A stretch of DNA of 64,000 bases from Paenibacillus gallinarum. GTDB taxonomy: Bacteria > Bacillota > Bacilli > Paenibacillales > Paenibacillaceae. Below, piece after piece: positions 44,197 through 53,450 of this stretch. Made by a program: the position numbers and the translations under genes. Location: positions 620,001 to 684,000 of the forward strand of contig NZ_JACSQL010000002.1 of assembly GCF_014836635.1 (NCBI RefSeq), in the 5' to 3' direction. Position 1 is the stretch's first letter. Each line of letters opens with the position of its first letter. The notes under the pieces were generated by a model. That model searched no databases. It was not told the DNA's origin and worked only from the letters and a program-made list of their open reading frames with translations.

Positions 44197-44379
44197 ATGG
44201 ATAAAATGAAAGTTACTTACGAGGTCATGTTAGGACTGGCTGCAGAAATGGTCTGGGACGCGGCATTACGCAAACATCGAAGTGAACAATTGTATGATGA
44301 GATTGACAAAGCACTGGCATCGGGGGATGAAGTGGCTTTCCGCAGCCTGACGGATGAACTGAGATTAATTATTTCGTAA
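44197..44379 (+). CDS. IDEAL-domain small protein
   Basis: This 60-residue protein is essentially one IDEAL domain: YDEIDKALASGDEVAFRSLTDEL (given here as pattern D-x2-LA...D...F...LT-EL, residues about 36-57), after a helical N-terminus. In B. subtilis the neighbouring gene ypiB has an IDEAL domain at its end; here only the short part is seen. GGAGGTG precedes the ATG. Function unknown. Confidence 0.75.
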   Translation: MDKMKVTYEVMLGLAAEMVWDAALRKHRSEQLYDEIDKALASGDEVAFRSLTDELRLIIS

Positions 44380-44396
44380 GACTATTCTTCGTTAAA

Positions 44397-44436
44397 AGAA
44401 AAACCCTTCTCTGAAAAAAGAGAAGGGTTTTTTGTG
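44397..44436 (+). terminator. Intrinsic terminator after the IDEAL gene
   Basis: AAAACCCTTCTC and GAGAAGGGTTTT pair around TGAAAAAA, with further T. Confidence 0.92.
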
Positions 44437-44510
44437 ATTCTATAGAAACTCTTTCCAGTTATGGTTTCGAACATTATAATGGAAGTAATACATAAAGAGG
44501 AGGCAGGGTC

Positions 44511-44954
44511 TTGAAATTCAGCGAGATTACATCAGAAGATTGGGTGGATTTACAGCCTTACCTAGATACATGTCTCTTACCATACACCGCCCTTACGGGA
44601 CAGGAGTCCCCCTACGAAACGGTAAGTGTGCTTGAAAGGCTGAGAGATTTTCTGGATTATGTTGAAATTCCTTTCAAGGGGCGAATAGTTACCTATCCTG
44701 CGGTTCATTATAGCCAAGCTTCGCAATTGCAGCAGTTGAATGAGTTATGCTCACATCTAAAAGCGGGCGGTTTCAAATATGTCATTGTGATGACCGCTGA
44801 CGAGGCATTGGTTCAAGCTGAACTTCCTGAGGCAGATCTAGTGTTGTCTTTATCTGCACTTTCCTCGAGGAAGGATAAGGATGAATTAAGCCACGTTAAT
44901 GTAAACGAATTCAAAAAGGATATCCAGAGTCAAATCTATCAAATGTGGATTTAA
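44511..44954 (+). CDS. DUF2487 family protein (YpiF-like)
   Basis: This 147-residue cytosolic protein matches the YpiF family by length, beginning (MKFSEITSEDWVDLQPYLDT) and position directly before qcrA. TTG 44511 follows GAGGAGGC. Role is unknown; the constant link to the bc complex genes suggests an accessory role. Confidence 0.8.
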   Translation: MKFSEITSEDWVDLQPYLDTCLLPYTALTGQESPYETVSVLERLRDFLDYVEIPFKGRIVTYPAVHYSQASQLQQLNELCSHLKAGGFKYVIVMTADEALVQAELPEADLVLSLSALSSRKDKDELSHVNVNEFKKDIQSQIYQMWI

Positions 44955-44970
44955 TCCATTTCATAGGGAT

Positions 44971-45038
44971 TATGTGACAAATTACCAACATTTTCATTGT
45001 AACGCTTCCATTCCCTGTTTGAAAATATGTGACAAATT
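44971..45038 (+). repeat. Pair of identical 13-bp direct repeats upstream of qcrA
   Basis: TATGTGACAAATT occurs at 44971-44983 and again at 45026-45038, 55 nt apart (about five helical turns). The second copy ends 1 nt before the -35 box. The spacing and place suggest an activator or redox regulator, but the regulator is not identified. Confidence 0.7.
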
Positions 45039-45039
45039 C

Positions 45040-45068
45040 TTGACGGTCCTTGTAGGCTACTATATGAT
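45040..45068 (+). promoter_or_regulatory. Sigma-A promoter of the qcr operon
   Basis: TTGACG (45040-45045), a 17-nt spacer and TATGAT (45063-45068). Confidence 0.7.
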
Positions 45069-45145
45069 AATGTATGTCATAGTAATTTGTGGAATATTTT
45101 AAGAGAAGAATGAAATATTTGGATGAAAAAGGGGGTCGGAAGAGG

Positions 45146-45688
45146 ATGAGCAAACACAATGACAGTGAGCATAATGTGCCTAAGCCACCCAAGCGGAAAG
45201 AGATGTCTCGCAGACAGTTTCTGACGTACACTTTGGGTGGGGCTACAGCATATATGGTTGCAGGTGTCGGTTTGCCTATGGTTCGATTTGGTGTGGATCC
45301 GATATTGCAAAAGAAAGATGAAGGCGCTTTTGTGAAGGTAGTTGAAGTGAGCGAAGTGACTTCGGAGCCTCAGGAATTCCATTTTGAACTGAAGCAACAA
45401 GATGGTTGGTACACTAACAATTCTTCACTAATTGCATGGATTCGCAAAGGGGAAGACGGCACCATCTATGCATTGTCACCGATATGTAAGCATCTTGGAT
45501 GTTTGGTTGGTTACAATAACAATGCTGAGCTGCCAAATCAATATTTCTGCCCTTGTCATGGTGCACACTATACACAAGAGGGGAAACAGTTAGCTGTAGC
45601 TTCCAAACCGCTTGATGAGTACACCGTCAAGGAAGAAGATGGATGGATTTACCTTGGGGAAATCATTCCGAATCAGAGAGTCCAATAG
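45146..45688 (+). CDS. qcrA: Menaquinol-cytochrome c reductase Rieske iron-sulfur subunit
   Basis: This 180-residue protein has a twin-Arg-like N-terminus (SRRQFLTYTL) and one anchor helix, then the Rieske domain with both cluster motifs: CKHLGCLVG and CPCHGAHY. It passes electrons from menaquinol to the cytochrome subunits. ATG 45146 is chosen by family length and GGAAGAGG just before it; ATGs at 45089 and 45110 are alternatives. First of three bc genes. Confidence 0.95.
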   Translation: MSKHNDSEHNVPKPPKRKEMSRRQFLTYTLGGATAYMVAGVGLPMVRFGVDPILQKKDEGAFVKVVEVSEVTSEPQEFHFELKQQDGWYTNNSSLIAWIRKGEDGTIYALSPICKHLGCLVGYNNNAELPNQYFCPCHGAHYTQEGKQLAVASKPLDEYTVKEEDGWIYLGEIIPNQRVQ

Positions 45689-45702
45689 GAAGGCGTGAGT
45701 AG

Positions 45703-46374
45703 ATGTTTAAAAATATTTACAACTGGGTCGACGAACGTCTGGATATCACTCCTATTTGGCGTGACGTTGCTGACCATGAAGTTCCTGAACACGTAAATCC
45801 GGCCCATCACTTTTCAGCGTTTGTATATTGCTTTGGCGGACTTACATTCTTCATCACGGTAATTCAGATTCTATCGGGAATGTTCCTAACGATGTATTAC
45901 GTACCCGATATTATTAATGCTTATGCTAGTGTAGAATTTTTGCAAACCCAAGTTGCTTTTGGCCAGATTGTACGGGGAATGCACCACTGGGGAGCCAGCT
46001 TGGTCATAGTGATGATGTTTTTACATACGATGCGGGTGTTTTTCACAGGATCCTATAAAGCCCCACGTGAGATGAACTGGGTCGTAGGAATGTTAATCTT
46101 TTTCGTTATGCTTGGACTAGGATTAACCGGTTATCTGCTGCCTTGGGATAACAAAGCTTACTTTGCGACCAAAGTAACACTCGAGATCGCGAATACGGTT
46201 CCTTATTTGGGACCTATTATCAAAGAACTTTTACAAGGCGGTACGATTGTTGGAGCTGAGACATTAACGAGATTCTTTGCCCTTCACGTGTTCTTCCTTC
46301 CTGCTGTTCTGCTTATTTTACTTGTAGGCCATTTTATTATGATCCGCCGACAAGGTATCTCCGGACCACTATAA
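45703..46374 (+). CDS. qcrB: Cytochrome b6-type subunit of the bc complex
   Basis: This 223-residue membrane protein has four helices and heme-ligand histidines in RGMHHWGASLV and LHVFFLPAVLL, together with GLTGYLLPWD. It is the short, b6-like form used by Firmicutes. GGCGTGAG lies before the ATG. Confidence 0.96.
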   Translation: MFKNIYNWVDERLDITPIWRDVADHEVPEHVNPAHHFSAFVYCFGGLTFFITVIQILSGMFLTMYYVPDIINAYASVEFLQTQVAFGQIVRGMHHWGASLVIVMMFLHTMRVFFTGSYKAPREMNWVVGMLIFFVMLGLGLTGYLLPWDNKAYFATKVTLEIANTVPYLGPIIKELLQGGTIVGAETLTRFFALHVFFLPAVLLILLVGHFIMIRRQGISGPL

Positions 46375-46393
46375 TAGAAGGGAGGAAACGCCT

Positions 46394-47266
46394 ATGGCAC
46401 ACGGGAAAAAATCAGACGAAAAAGTTGTTTTTGTTGGAGATTCCAGGGTACGTAAGGGTATGGGATTTGTTACACCGCCTGACTATACCGCTTATCCGGG
46501 AAAATCAGAGGCTTTTATACCAAACTTCCTCTTAAAAGAATGGATGGTAGGGGTCGTTGTTCTTGTTGGCTTTCTGGTACTTACGATTTCGGAACCAGCG
46601 CCTCTTGGATATCCTGCTGATCCTGGTGCATCGGTAATACCGATGCCTGACTGGTACTTTTTATTCTTATATCAGTATCTGAAATACCCTTATGCTTCTG
46701 GTGATTATGTTGTACTTGGTACCCTCGGTGTTTCAGGTGTAGCATTTGGAGCTTTGCTTCTTGCACCTTTTCTAGATACGGGGAAAGAACGCCGTTTCTA
46801 TAAGAGGCCCATTGCATCAACGCTTATGCTGTTATCCATTGCTTCGGTTTTCTATCTGACCAATGTTGCATGGACTCATTACAAACATGAGCTTGCAAAA
46901 TCCGGTCAAGAGCCAGAACATATCACACGCGAGAAAGAAGCGCATGAGAAACATAATGCAGGGCTTCCAACTTCAATGGCGCCTACTACAGAAGAAGTAG
47001 CCATTGTAGATCCGGACGGAGTAGGTGCTGATATTTACAAAAAAGCTACCTGCGTATCCTGCCATGCTGCGGATCTGAAAGGGCAAGCGGGCCCTTCACT
47101 TCGAGGTATTGGCGATGCTCATAGCAAGGAAGAGCTTCTCGGCATCATCCATGATGGTATTGGAAATATGGGACCTCAATATGATCAGAATATTGCACAA
47201 GGTCTAACTGAGAAAGATATTGACACTCTAGCAGACTGGCTTGCTTCCCAGAAATCGGCAGAGTAA
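46394..47266 (+). CDS. qcrC: Cytochrome b/c fusion subunit of the bc complex
   Basis: This 290-residue protein fuses a subunit-IV-like membrane part (three helices, with PDWYFLFLYQYLKYP near residue 85) to a C-terminal cytochrome c domain with CVSCH (near 222) and a distal Met ligand region (IGNMGPQ). This fusion is typical of Bacillus-type complexes. GGAGG precedes the ATG. A terminator ends the operon. Confidence 0.96.
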   Translation: MAHGKKSDEKVVFVGDSRVRKGMGFVTPPDYTAYPGKSEAFIPNFLLKEWMVGVVVLVGFLVLTISEPAPLGYPADPGASVIPMPDWYFLFLYQYLKYPYASGDYVVLGTLGVSGVAFGALLLAPFLDTGKERRFYKRPIASTLMLLSIASVFYLTNVAWTHYKHELAKSGQEPEHITREKEAHEKHNAGLPTSMAPTTEEVAIVDPDGVGADIYKKATCVSCHAADLKGQAGPSLRGIGDAHSKEELLGIIHDGIGNMGPQYDQNIAQGLTEKDIDTLADWLASQKSAE

Positions 47267-47285
47267 TATTAGAATACGGGTTACC

Positions 47286-47332
47286 GAAAAAGGGCCTGAC
47301 TGCTTCTATGAGCAGTCAGGCCCTTTTTAGAG
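47286..47332 (+). terminator. Intrinsic terminator after qcrC
   Basis: AAAAAGGGCCTGACTGCT pairs with AGCAGTCAGGCCCTTTTT around a short loop; a very strong bidirectional hairpin. Confidence 0.95.
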
Positions 47333-47389
47333 AGAACTCCGTTATTCTATTAAAGTGAATATCACATGATAAAGGAGGATGTACGGTAC

Positions 47390-48019
47390 GTGTTATCCCT
47401 ATCTTTTTTCTGGAGCCGCTCTGTGTTGATGAACCGCGGTTTTTTATGGCTCTTATTTTGGTGTAATTTGCTAGGCACAGTTTATGGATACATATGGTAT
47501 GATAATCAGCTTGCTTACACACTTCAAAATTACCCGGCAGCTCTCCTTGTGTTTGTACCGGATAGTCCTACTGCTAGTTTATTCTTTACGCTGTCCCTAT
47601 TATTTTTGTTATACCCGCCATCATTGCCTTGGCTTAAGAAAGTAGGTCATGTGATTCAGGGTTTAGCTGTCGTCACATCGATCAAATATGGAGTATGGGC
47701 CGTTAGTATGATTGTAGCTGGCTGGTCATTTGGAGGAGACGTGATCTGGCAGGATTTCATGCTGATCGCTTCGCACTTAGCGATGGCAGTAGAGGCACTT
47801 CTCTATGTTCGCTTTTTTGGGTTTGGTATGGTTAGTCTGATAATAGCAGCAGGGTGGACCCTGTTAAATGATGTCATGGATTACACATTCGAAATCTATC
47901 CATATCTTCCTTATGAGCTTAATGATTACGTTGGCGGAGTTCGTACCTTTACTTTTACGCTGACGATTCTTAGTTTTATAGCAGGTTGGCTCGCCTTAAA
48001 GCAGGCGAAACGGTTATAG
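47390..48019 (+). CDS. DUF1405 membrane protein (YpjA-like)
   Basis: This 209-residue protein has about six membrane helices and follows qcrC as ypjA does in B. subtilis. GTG 47390 has AAAGGAGG about 11 nt upstream; an ATG at 47366 lies before that site. Function unknown. Confidence 0.75.
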   Translation: MLSLSFFWSRSVLMNRGFLWLLFWCNLLGTVYGYIWYDNQLAYTLQNYPAALLVFVPDSPTASLFFTLSLLFLLYPPSLPWLKKVGHVIQGLAVVTSIKYGVWAVSMIVAGWSFGGDVIWQDFMLIASHLAMAVEALLYVRFFGFGMVSLIIAAGWTLLNDVMDYTFEIYPYLPYELNDYVGGVRTFTFTLTILSFIAGWLALKQAKRL

Positions 48020-48061
48020 TTCTAGGTGGACCTCTCTCTTCATACGATACAGTAGGAGGGG

Positions 48062-48910
48062 ATGTCCTTGTTTTTTGGAAAAAAGCGTTCTTCCTTACTA
48101 ATGGTTGGTCTTCTATGTTGTACACTACTGAGTCAGATTTTCTTGCAGAACACCGCATATGCGGAAAATTCGGATGAAGCGAGTCCAAGCCTTTTAAACA
48201 ATGCTGAACAACTCAATCAGATCGCAACCTCCTTATATCGAAATGCGCTCGACTATAATCTTTCTGCGGTACGTGAAGATATAGGGGATTTAACGAGGCA
48301 AGTAGAGCGGTTCTCGTTTGATGGGTTAACTACAGTAGAAGGGATGCATGCCCTCACAGAGACGATTGTGGAAGTAAAAGAAGCTACAGCCAGTGTGCAG
48401 GCTGCATCGGACTCTTTACAGCATGCGTCTGCGAAACTTAGACTGGCAGTGGATAGTTTAGCTCATCCGGATAAACCGTTATGGCTTCAATACTACAAGA
48501 TTATGAAAGAAGACTTATCATCTATTGAACAAAAAGTAATGAATGAACCAGGAACAGATATCACTGCAGCTTATTCAGAACTGGAAAGTCACTATGAAAC
48601 GATTCGTCCTGCAGCGATCATTCGGAGACCGCCTTATGAGATTGAAAGATTTGATTCCTGGATGTCTTATCTGAAGGGACTTACCATGAGTAACGGAGCA
48701 AAAGGACAAGACATTCTTGATGCGGTGAAGCAGGGGGATGAATTTGCGAATGCTTTGTTTGGTAAGGAGAAGGACGCAACCGCTTTTGTTCCATTTGCCG
48801 CAGGGCCGGAACCTTGGGCAGCCAATTTATTCCTTGGTTCTGCGATTGTGGCGGTGCTTGCGTATGTCGGTTACCGTAAGTACAGGGGGAATCATCAATC
48901 TTATTTCTAG
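48062..48910 (+). CDS. Sporulation protein YpjB-like
   Basis: This 282-residue protein has an N-terminal signal peptide with a cut expected after NTAYA (near residue 33), a helical extracellular region and a C-terminal membrane helix followed by a basic tail (YRKYRG). Position after ypjA and size match YpjB. The ATG at 48062 is only 2 nt from AGGAGG; a TTG two codons later (48068) has better spacing and may be the true start. Confidence 0.75.
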   Translation: MSLFFGKKRSSLLMVGLLCCTLLSQIFLQNTAYAENSDEASPSLLNNAEQLNQIATSLYRNALDYNLSAVREDIGDLTRQVERFSFDGLTTVEGMHALTETIVEVKEATASVQAASDSLQHASAKLRLAVDSLAHPDKPLWLQYYKIMKEDLSSIEQKVMNEPGTDITAAYSELESHYETIRPAAIIRRPPYEIERFDSWMSYLKGLTMSNGAKGQDILDAVKQGDEFANALFGKEKDATAFVPFAAGPEPWAANLFLGSAIVAVLAYVGYRKYRGNHQSYF

Positions 48911-48929
48911 TCTAATAAAATAAAAAAAG

Positions 48930-48962
48930 AAAAATAGTCCGGGTTCCCGGGCTATTTTTCTC
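48930..48962. terminator. Bidirectional terminator between ypjB and the YitT gene
   Basis: AAAATAGTCCGGG and CCCGGGCTATTTT form a hairpin flanked by A and T runs, serving two converging genes. Confidence 0.88.
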
Positions 48963-49821
48963 CTTCTTTGAAGCCTTCTCCATGGACATCATGCACCTCA
49001 TTAATAATGAGGAATGCTTTCGGATCAATGGATTTTATAATCTGATGGAGTTCTCTAATTTCTTGTCTAGAAACAACAGAGTACACAACATGCTTTGCCT
49101 TTTTTGAGTAGGCACCAATCGCTGGAATAAGCGTAACCCCACGTTCCATCTGTATGGTTATTTTATCTGCAATTTCAGGCCCATAATCACTAATAATCGT
49201 AAAGGCTTTTGCAGCGTATGCCCCTTCTTGAATGAAGTCAATGACCTTGGAGCCAATAAATACGGCTATGAGCGTATAGAGGATTTTTTCAAGAGGTATG
49301 TAAATAAGGGAAGACCCAATAATAACAATATCAATAGCGAGCATAACTCGTCCGATACTGAGCCCCGTTTTTTTTGACAGAATTCTGGCGATGATATCAG
49401 AACCCCCGGTTGTCCCCCCTGCGCGGAACACAATTCCTAGACCAAGACCAATGGTAACGCCCGCATACAATGCGGCAAGCAAAAGATCATGTTCTGTTTG
49501 CAAAGGAACGATATAGCCTGCATCAATTAATCGTTCGAATAAAGTGAGGAAAATGGTTAGAGCGACAATTCCGACACCGGTATAAATGATTTGCCTTCCG
49601 CCAAAAACTTTCCATCCGAGCAGAAACAGCGGGATATTAATAATGAGAGTAGAAATGGAAGGTGAAATACCAAAAGCATAATTTAGAAGCACGGTAATCC
49701 CTGTGACTCCGCCTTCCATCAATTGATTGGGAATAATAAAATACAGGAGACCGAACGCAAAAATGGCGGTGCCCAAAAGGATTGGTACAATGATCTTAAG
49801 TTGCTCTGTAATCTTATTCAT
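48952..49821 (-). CDS. YitT family (DUF2179) membrane protein
   Basis: This 289-residue protein has five to six membrane helices (for example the N-terminal IIVPILLGTAIFAFGLLYFI), FRAGGTTGGSDIIARIL, and a C-terminal cytosolic DUF2179 domain (from about residue 205). The start at 49821 has GAGGGA about 10 nt upstream; the longer frame to 49914 lacks one. Function unknown. It is one of two genes on the minus strand. Confidence 0.9.
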   Translation of the reverse strand: MNKITEQLKIIVPILLGTAIFAFGLLYFIIPNQLMEGGVTGITVLLNYAFGISPSISTLIINIPLFLLGWKVFGGRQIIYTGVGIVALTIFLTLFERLIDAGYIVPLQTEHDLLLAALYAGVTIGLGLGIVFRAGGTTGGSDIIARILSKKTGLSIGRVMLAIDIVIIGSSLIYIPLEKILYTLIAVFIGSKVIDFIQEGAYAAKAFTIISDYGPEIADKITIQMERGVTLIPAIGAYSKKAKHVVYSVVSRQEIRELHQIIKSIDPKAFLIINEVHDVHGEGFKEGEK

Positions 49822-49980
49822 TTGAATGAATCCCTCACTAGTATTAGATTTGCCTGGATGCTCAAATGTAGTATGCCTTTTTGATGGGATGTTTAAAAAA
49901 TGATTTGTTTTCACTTTCTCAATACGTTAACATATGGATGAAGTGAGTTGTAAACATTGGTTAGTAAGGAGTATGCTCAC

Positions 49981-50310
49981 ATGGAAAAAACTTTATTAGA
50001 AATGCAAAAAGAAGTGGACGATTATATCTCCCAATTCAAAGAAGGTTATTTCAGTCCGCTGACGATGCTCGCTCGAATGACGGAAGAAGTCGGGGAACTT
50101 GCTCGTGAAGTCAACCACGAGTATGGAGAGAAACCTAAAAAAGCAACGGAAGCGGATAATTCCATTGAATTGGAGCTTGGAGATATTTTGTTTATTACCA
50201 TTTGTTTTGCCAATTCGCTTGGAATTGATCTAACCGAAGCTCATGATAAAGTGATGCACAAATTTAATACGCGGGATAAGGATCGCTGGACGAAAAAGGA
50301 CACCGATTAG
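49981..50310 (+). CDS. MazG-like nucleotide pyrophosphohydrolase (YpjD-like)
   Basis: This 109-residue protein has MLARMTEEVGELAREVNHEYGEKP and ELGDILFITICFAN, the EExxE and ExxD metal-binding motifs of all-alpha NTP pyrophosphohydrolases. It likely removes non-canonical or excess nucleotides. ATG 49981 follows TAAGGAG. In Bacillus it precedes dapB, as here with one gene between. Confidence 0.88.
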   Translation: MEKTLLEMQKEVDDYISQFKEGYFSPLTMLARMTEEVGELAREVNHEYGEKPKKATEADNSIELELGDILFITICFANSLGIDLTEAHDKVMHKFNTRDKDRWTKKDTD

Positions 50311-50362
50311 GCCATTCTTACATATGCTGTACTGACCGACGATACGGGAGGTGCAAGCTAAC

Positions 50363-50899
50363 GTGAATGCTGACCACTACATTCAAGAAGCGTATAAAGC
50401 CATATTTCATAATGACTTTGAACGGGCTGTTTACTGGTTTGAAACTGCGATCGCAGAAGAACCAAATAATCCGGAAATTCATTATCGCTGTTCAATTACG
50501 TATGCTCGTAACGGAAAGCTTGATCTGGCTTTTGTTCATGCGAACAAAGCAGCTGAGATGGCACCGGGGCATATCGAATATCTCATCCACATTAACCGTC
50601 TCCAGTCCAAAAAGCTGACTGCCATGTCTCGTGTTCTCATTGAGTCGGGAAATGCAGATCCGAAGAAGAATTACGAAAAGGCACTGGAGCAATTAAAACA
50701 GGCGATCACGCTGGATCCACTTCATACAGAAGCGTATGTATGGCTCGCAGTTGCTTATGCCGAGATGAATGATTATATACTGGCTATTGCTGTATTAAAG
50801 GAAGCAATCGCAATGGAACCGCAAAATGAACAATTAACAGATCTGTTGCACGATTTTAATAAACGGATGAGAATATATTTCCAGAAACCATCAACCTAG
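50363..50899 (+). CDS. TPR-repeat protein
   Basis: This 178-residue protein has at least four tetratricopeptide repeats (A/G-x8-A...P patterns from residue 10 to 165, with LDPLHTEAYVWLAVAYAEM a clear one). GTG 50363 follows GGGAGGTG. TPRs mediate protein contacts; the partner is unknown. Confidence 0.8.
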   Translation: MNADHYIQEAYKAIFHNDFERAVYWFETAIAEEPNNPEIHYRCSITYARNGKLDLAFVHANKAAEMAPGHIEYLIHINRLQSKKLTAMSRVLIESGNADPKKNYEKALEQLKQAITLDPLHTEAYVWLAVAYAEMNDYILAIAVLKEAIAMEPQNEQLTDLLHDFNKRMRIYFQKPST

Positions 50900-50920
50900 T
50901 TAATCTAAGGAGTGTTCGTT

Positions 50921-51724
50921 TTGGCTGATAAAATTAAAGTTATTGTTGTAGGTGCAGGGGGACGCATGGGGCGCGAGGTTGTTAAACTTGTGCTTCAGGA
51001 TGAGGAATTAGAACTTGTTGCTGCAGTGAACCGCTCTGAAGCAGGTACGGATGCCGGCAAACTGGTAGGACTTGAACCTTGCGGGATCATCGTTATGGAT
51101 CAGCTTGAAAAAGCGCTGAGTCAGACCGATGCTGATGTCATGGTTGATTTCACAACGCCTCAGTATGCTTATGAGCATACCTCCCTGGCCATTTCTCATG
51201 GGGTTAGACCTGTAATGGGGACAACAGGTTTTACGACCGAACAGATTAAGGAACTGGACAAGCAATGTGAAAAACAAGGGATTGGCGGCTTAATCGCACC
51301 AAATTTTTCAATTGGAGCTATTCTGATGATGAAATTTGCAGCGCAAGCAGCAAAGTATATGCCAAACCTCGAAATTATTGAATATCACGGAGATCAGAAA
51401 CTTGACGCACCATCAGGAACAGCTGTAAAAACAGCAGAGATGATCGCAGAGAATCGTAAAGAAATACGCCAAGGAAATCCAAAAGAAGAAGAAACAATAG
51501 AGGGATCACGCGGCGGGTACTATAATGGTTTCCGTATTCATAGTGTTAGACTTCCGGGCGTCTTTGCGCAGCAAGAAGTTATTTTTGGTGACTTTGGACA
51601 AACGCTGAAGATTAGACACGACTCCTATGAGCGTGCTGGTTATATGCCAGGCGTTAAGATCGGGATTCAAAAAGTAATGGAGTACACTGGGATGATTTAT
51701 GGATTTGATCATTTTATAGACTAG
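50921..51724 (+). CDS. dapB: 4-hydroxy-tetrahydrodipicolinate reductase
   Basis: This 267-residue enzyme acts in lysine and diaminopimelate synthesis, which also supplies dipicolinate for spores. [15 protein letters not shown] (NAD(P) loop), [17 protein letters not shown], and [18 protein letters not shown] (catalytic His/Lys) are clear. TTG 50921 follows TAAGGAG. Confidence 0.97.
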   Translation: MADKIKVIVVGAGGRMGREVVKLVLQDEELELVAAVNRSEAGTDAGKLVGLEPCGIIVMDQLEKALSQTDADVMVDFTTPQYAYEHTSLAISHGVRPVMGTTGFTTEQIKELDKQCEKQGIGGLIAPNFSIGAILMMKFAAQAAKYMPNLEIIEYHGDQKLDAPSGTAVKTAEMIAENRKEIRQGNPKEEETIEGSRGGYYNGFRIHSVRLPGVFAQQEVIFGDFGQTLKIRHDSYERAGYMPGVKIGIQKVMEYTGMIYGFDHFID

Positions 51725-51771
51725 TTGTTTTGCAAAAAGCCTCAATTTATAGACACAGGGAGAGAACAGAT

Positions 51772-52209
51772 ATGTTAAAAATTGCTTTTATTGCTCATGA
51801 CCGTAAAAAGGATGAAATGGTTAACTTTGTAACAGCATATGAACACGTATTTGTTGGACACCAGCTTTATTCAACGGGGACAACTGGAAAACGTATTATG
51901 TCAGAAACGAATTTAGAAATTCATCGCTTCATGTCAGGCCCGCTTGGCGGTGACCAGCAGATTGGTGCTTTAGTTGCTCAAAATGAGATGGACTTAATCA
52001 TTTTCCTGCGCGATCCATTAATGGCACAGCCGCATGAACCGGATATCAATGCGTTACTTCGCCTATGTGATGTCCAAGGAATTCCACTTGCCACTAATGT
52101 AGCTACGGCTGAAATTTTGGTAAAGGCACTCGATCGTGGAGATTTCGCATGGCGTCAGCTTGTACATAAATATAAACCAGGTACCGACGGTACCCATTCC
52201 GAAGTGTAA
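51772..52209 (+). CDS. mgsA: Methylglyoxal synthase
   Basis: This 145-residue enzyme converts dihydroxyacetone phosphate to methylglyoxal. [34 protein letters not shown] (catalytic Asp) and [14 protein letters not shown] are diagnostic. ATG 51772 follows AGGGAGAG. In Bacillus the next gene is bshB1; here bshA follows at once. Confidence 0.96.
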   Translation: MLKIAFIAHDRKKDEMVNFVTAYEHVFVGHQLYSTGTTGKRIMSETNLEIHRFMSGPLGGDQQIGALVAQNEMDLIIFLRDPLMAQPHEPDINALLRLCDVQGIPLATNVATAEILVKALDRGDFAWRQLVHKYKPGTDGTHSEV

Positions 52210-52250
52210 TACGGAAAAATCTCTATTCTTATGTAAAAGGAGGCCCTTCT

Positions 52251-53408
52251 TTGAGTCAAGCGGGTAAAAACTTAAAAATCGGGATTACCTGTTATCCGTC
52301 TCTAGGCGGTTCGGGTGTCGTAGCAACTGAGCTTGGAAAAAGGCTCGCCGAAAGAGGGCATCAAGTTCATTTTATTGCGAACAGTATACCTTTTCGACTT
52401 GGACAATTCCAAAAAAATATATTTTATCATGAGGTGGAAGTGAACGATTATTATGTCTTTCGCTACCCTCCTTATGACTTATCTTTAGCCACCAAAATGG
52501 CTCAAGTAGCAAAAGCACAGCAGCTTGATCTGCTTCATGTACATTATGCGGTACCTCATGCGGTATGTGCCTACTTGGCTAAACAAATGGTACCGGATGA
52601 TTTAAAAGTAGTGACAACCCTGCATGGAACCGATATTACAGTACTTGCACAGGATGAATCGCTCAAAGACTTGATTCAGCTGGCTATTAACAAAAGCGAT
52701 GCAGTAACGGCTGTCTCAAACGATTTAATCAGGGAGACAAATGAACTGCTTGATATTACGCGGGATATTGATCTTACGTATAATTTTGTGGATGAAAAAG
52801 TGTATTATCCTAGAGAAGTCTTGTCCCTACGGAGAGATTATGTGAGTGATCAAGAGAAGGTACTCATGCATATTTCTAACTTCCGTCCAGTGAAGCGAAC
52901 CCTGGATGTCATTGATGTGTTTGCAAGAGTTCAGCGAGAGCTTCCCGCGAAGCTCATACTCGTTGGTGAAGGACCCGACTTACCTAAAATCCAATGTAAA
53001 ATCCAGGAACTCGGTCTATCTGAAAAGGTTCTCTTTCTCGGAAAACAAGATGATGTAGCTCAAGTGATTTCGATGGCTGATCTATTGTTGCTTCCATCCG
53101 AAAAGGAAAGCTTTGGGCTTGTTGCTCTTGAAGCAATGGCTTGCGGTGTACCAACGATCGGATCTACGGCGGGCGGAATTCCTGAACTTGTATTACACGG
53201 TCAAACAGGGATGTTATCCCCGATTGGAGATACAGAACAAATGGCAAAAGATGCTGTCCGCTTGCTTACGGATGGTGAACTTATGAATAAATTCAAAAAG
53301 GCTTGTCTTGAAAGAGCAAGCGTTAACTTTAATATTGATAAAATAACGGAGCAGTATGAACGAATTTATGATCGGGTACTCACACAGAAACCGGCATCAA
53401 TTTTATAA
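52251..53408 (+). CDS. bshA: N-acetyl-alpha-D-glucosaminyl L-malate synthase
   Basis: This 385-residue GT4 glycosyltransferase makes the first intermediate of bacillithiol. GITCYPSLGGSGVVATELG at the start and ESFGLVALEAMACGVPTIGS near residue 285 are characteristic. TTG 52251 follows AAAAGGAGG. The deacetylase gene bshB1, usually just upstream, is missing. Confidence 0.95.
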   Translation: MSQAGKNLKIGITCYPSLGGSGVVATELGKRLAERGHQVHFIANSIPFRLGQFQKNIFYHEVEVNDYYVFRYPPYDLSLATKMAQVAKAQQLDLLHVHYAVPHAVCAYLAKQMVPDDLKVVTTLHGTDITVLAQDESLKDLIQLAINKSDAVTAVSNDLIRETNELLDITRDIDLTYNFVDEKVYYPREVLSLRRDYVSDQEKVLMHISNFRPVKRTLDVIDVFARVQRELPAKLILVGEGPDLPKIQCKIQELGLSEKVLFLGKQDDVAQVISMADLLLLPSEKESFGLVALEAMACGVPTIGSTAGGIPELVLHGQTGMLSPIGDTEQMAKDAVRLLTDGELMNKFKKACLERASVNFNIDKITEQYERIYDRVLTQKPASIL

Positions 53409-53450
53409 AAAAACTGTGTGGATGAGGTTCGGTAAAAGGAGTAAGTAGGA

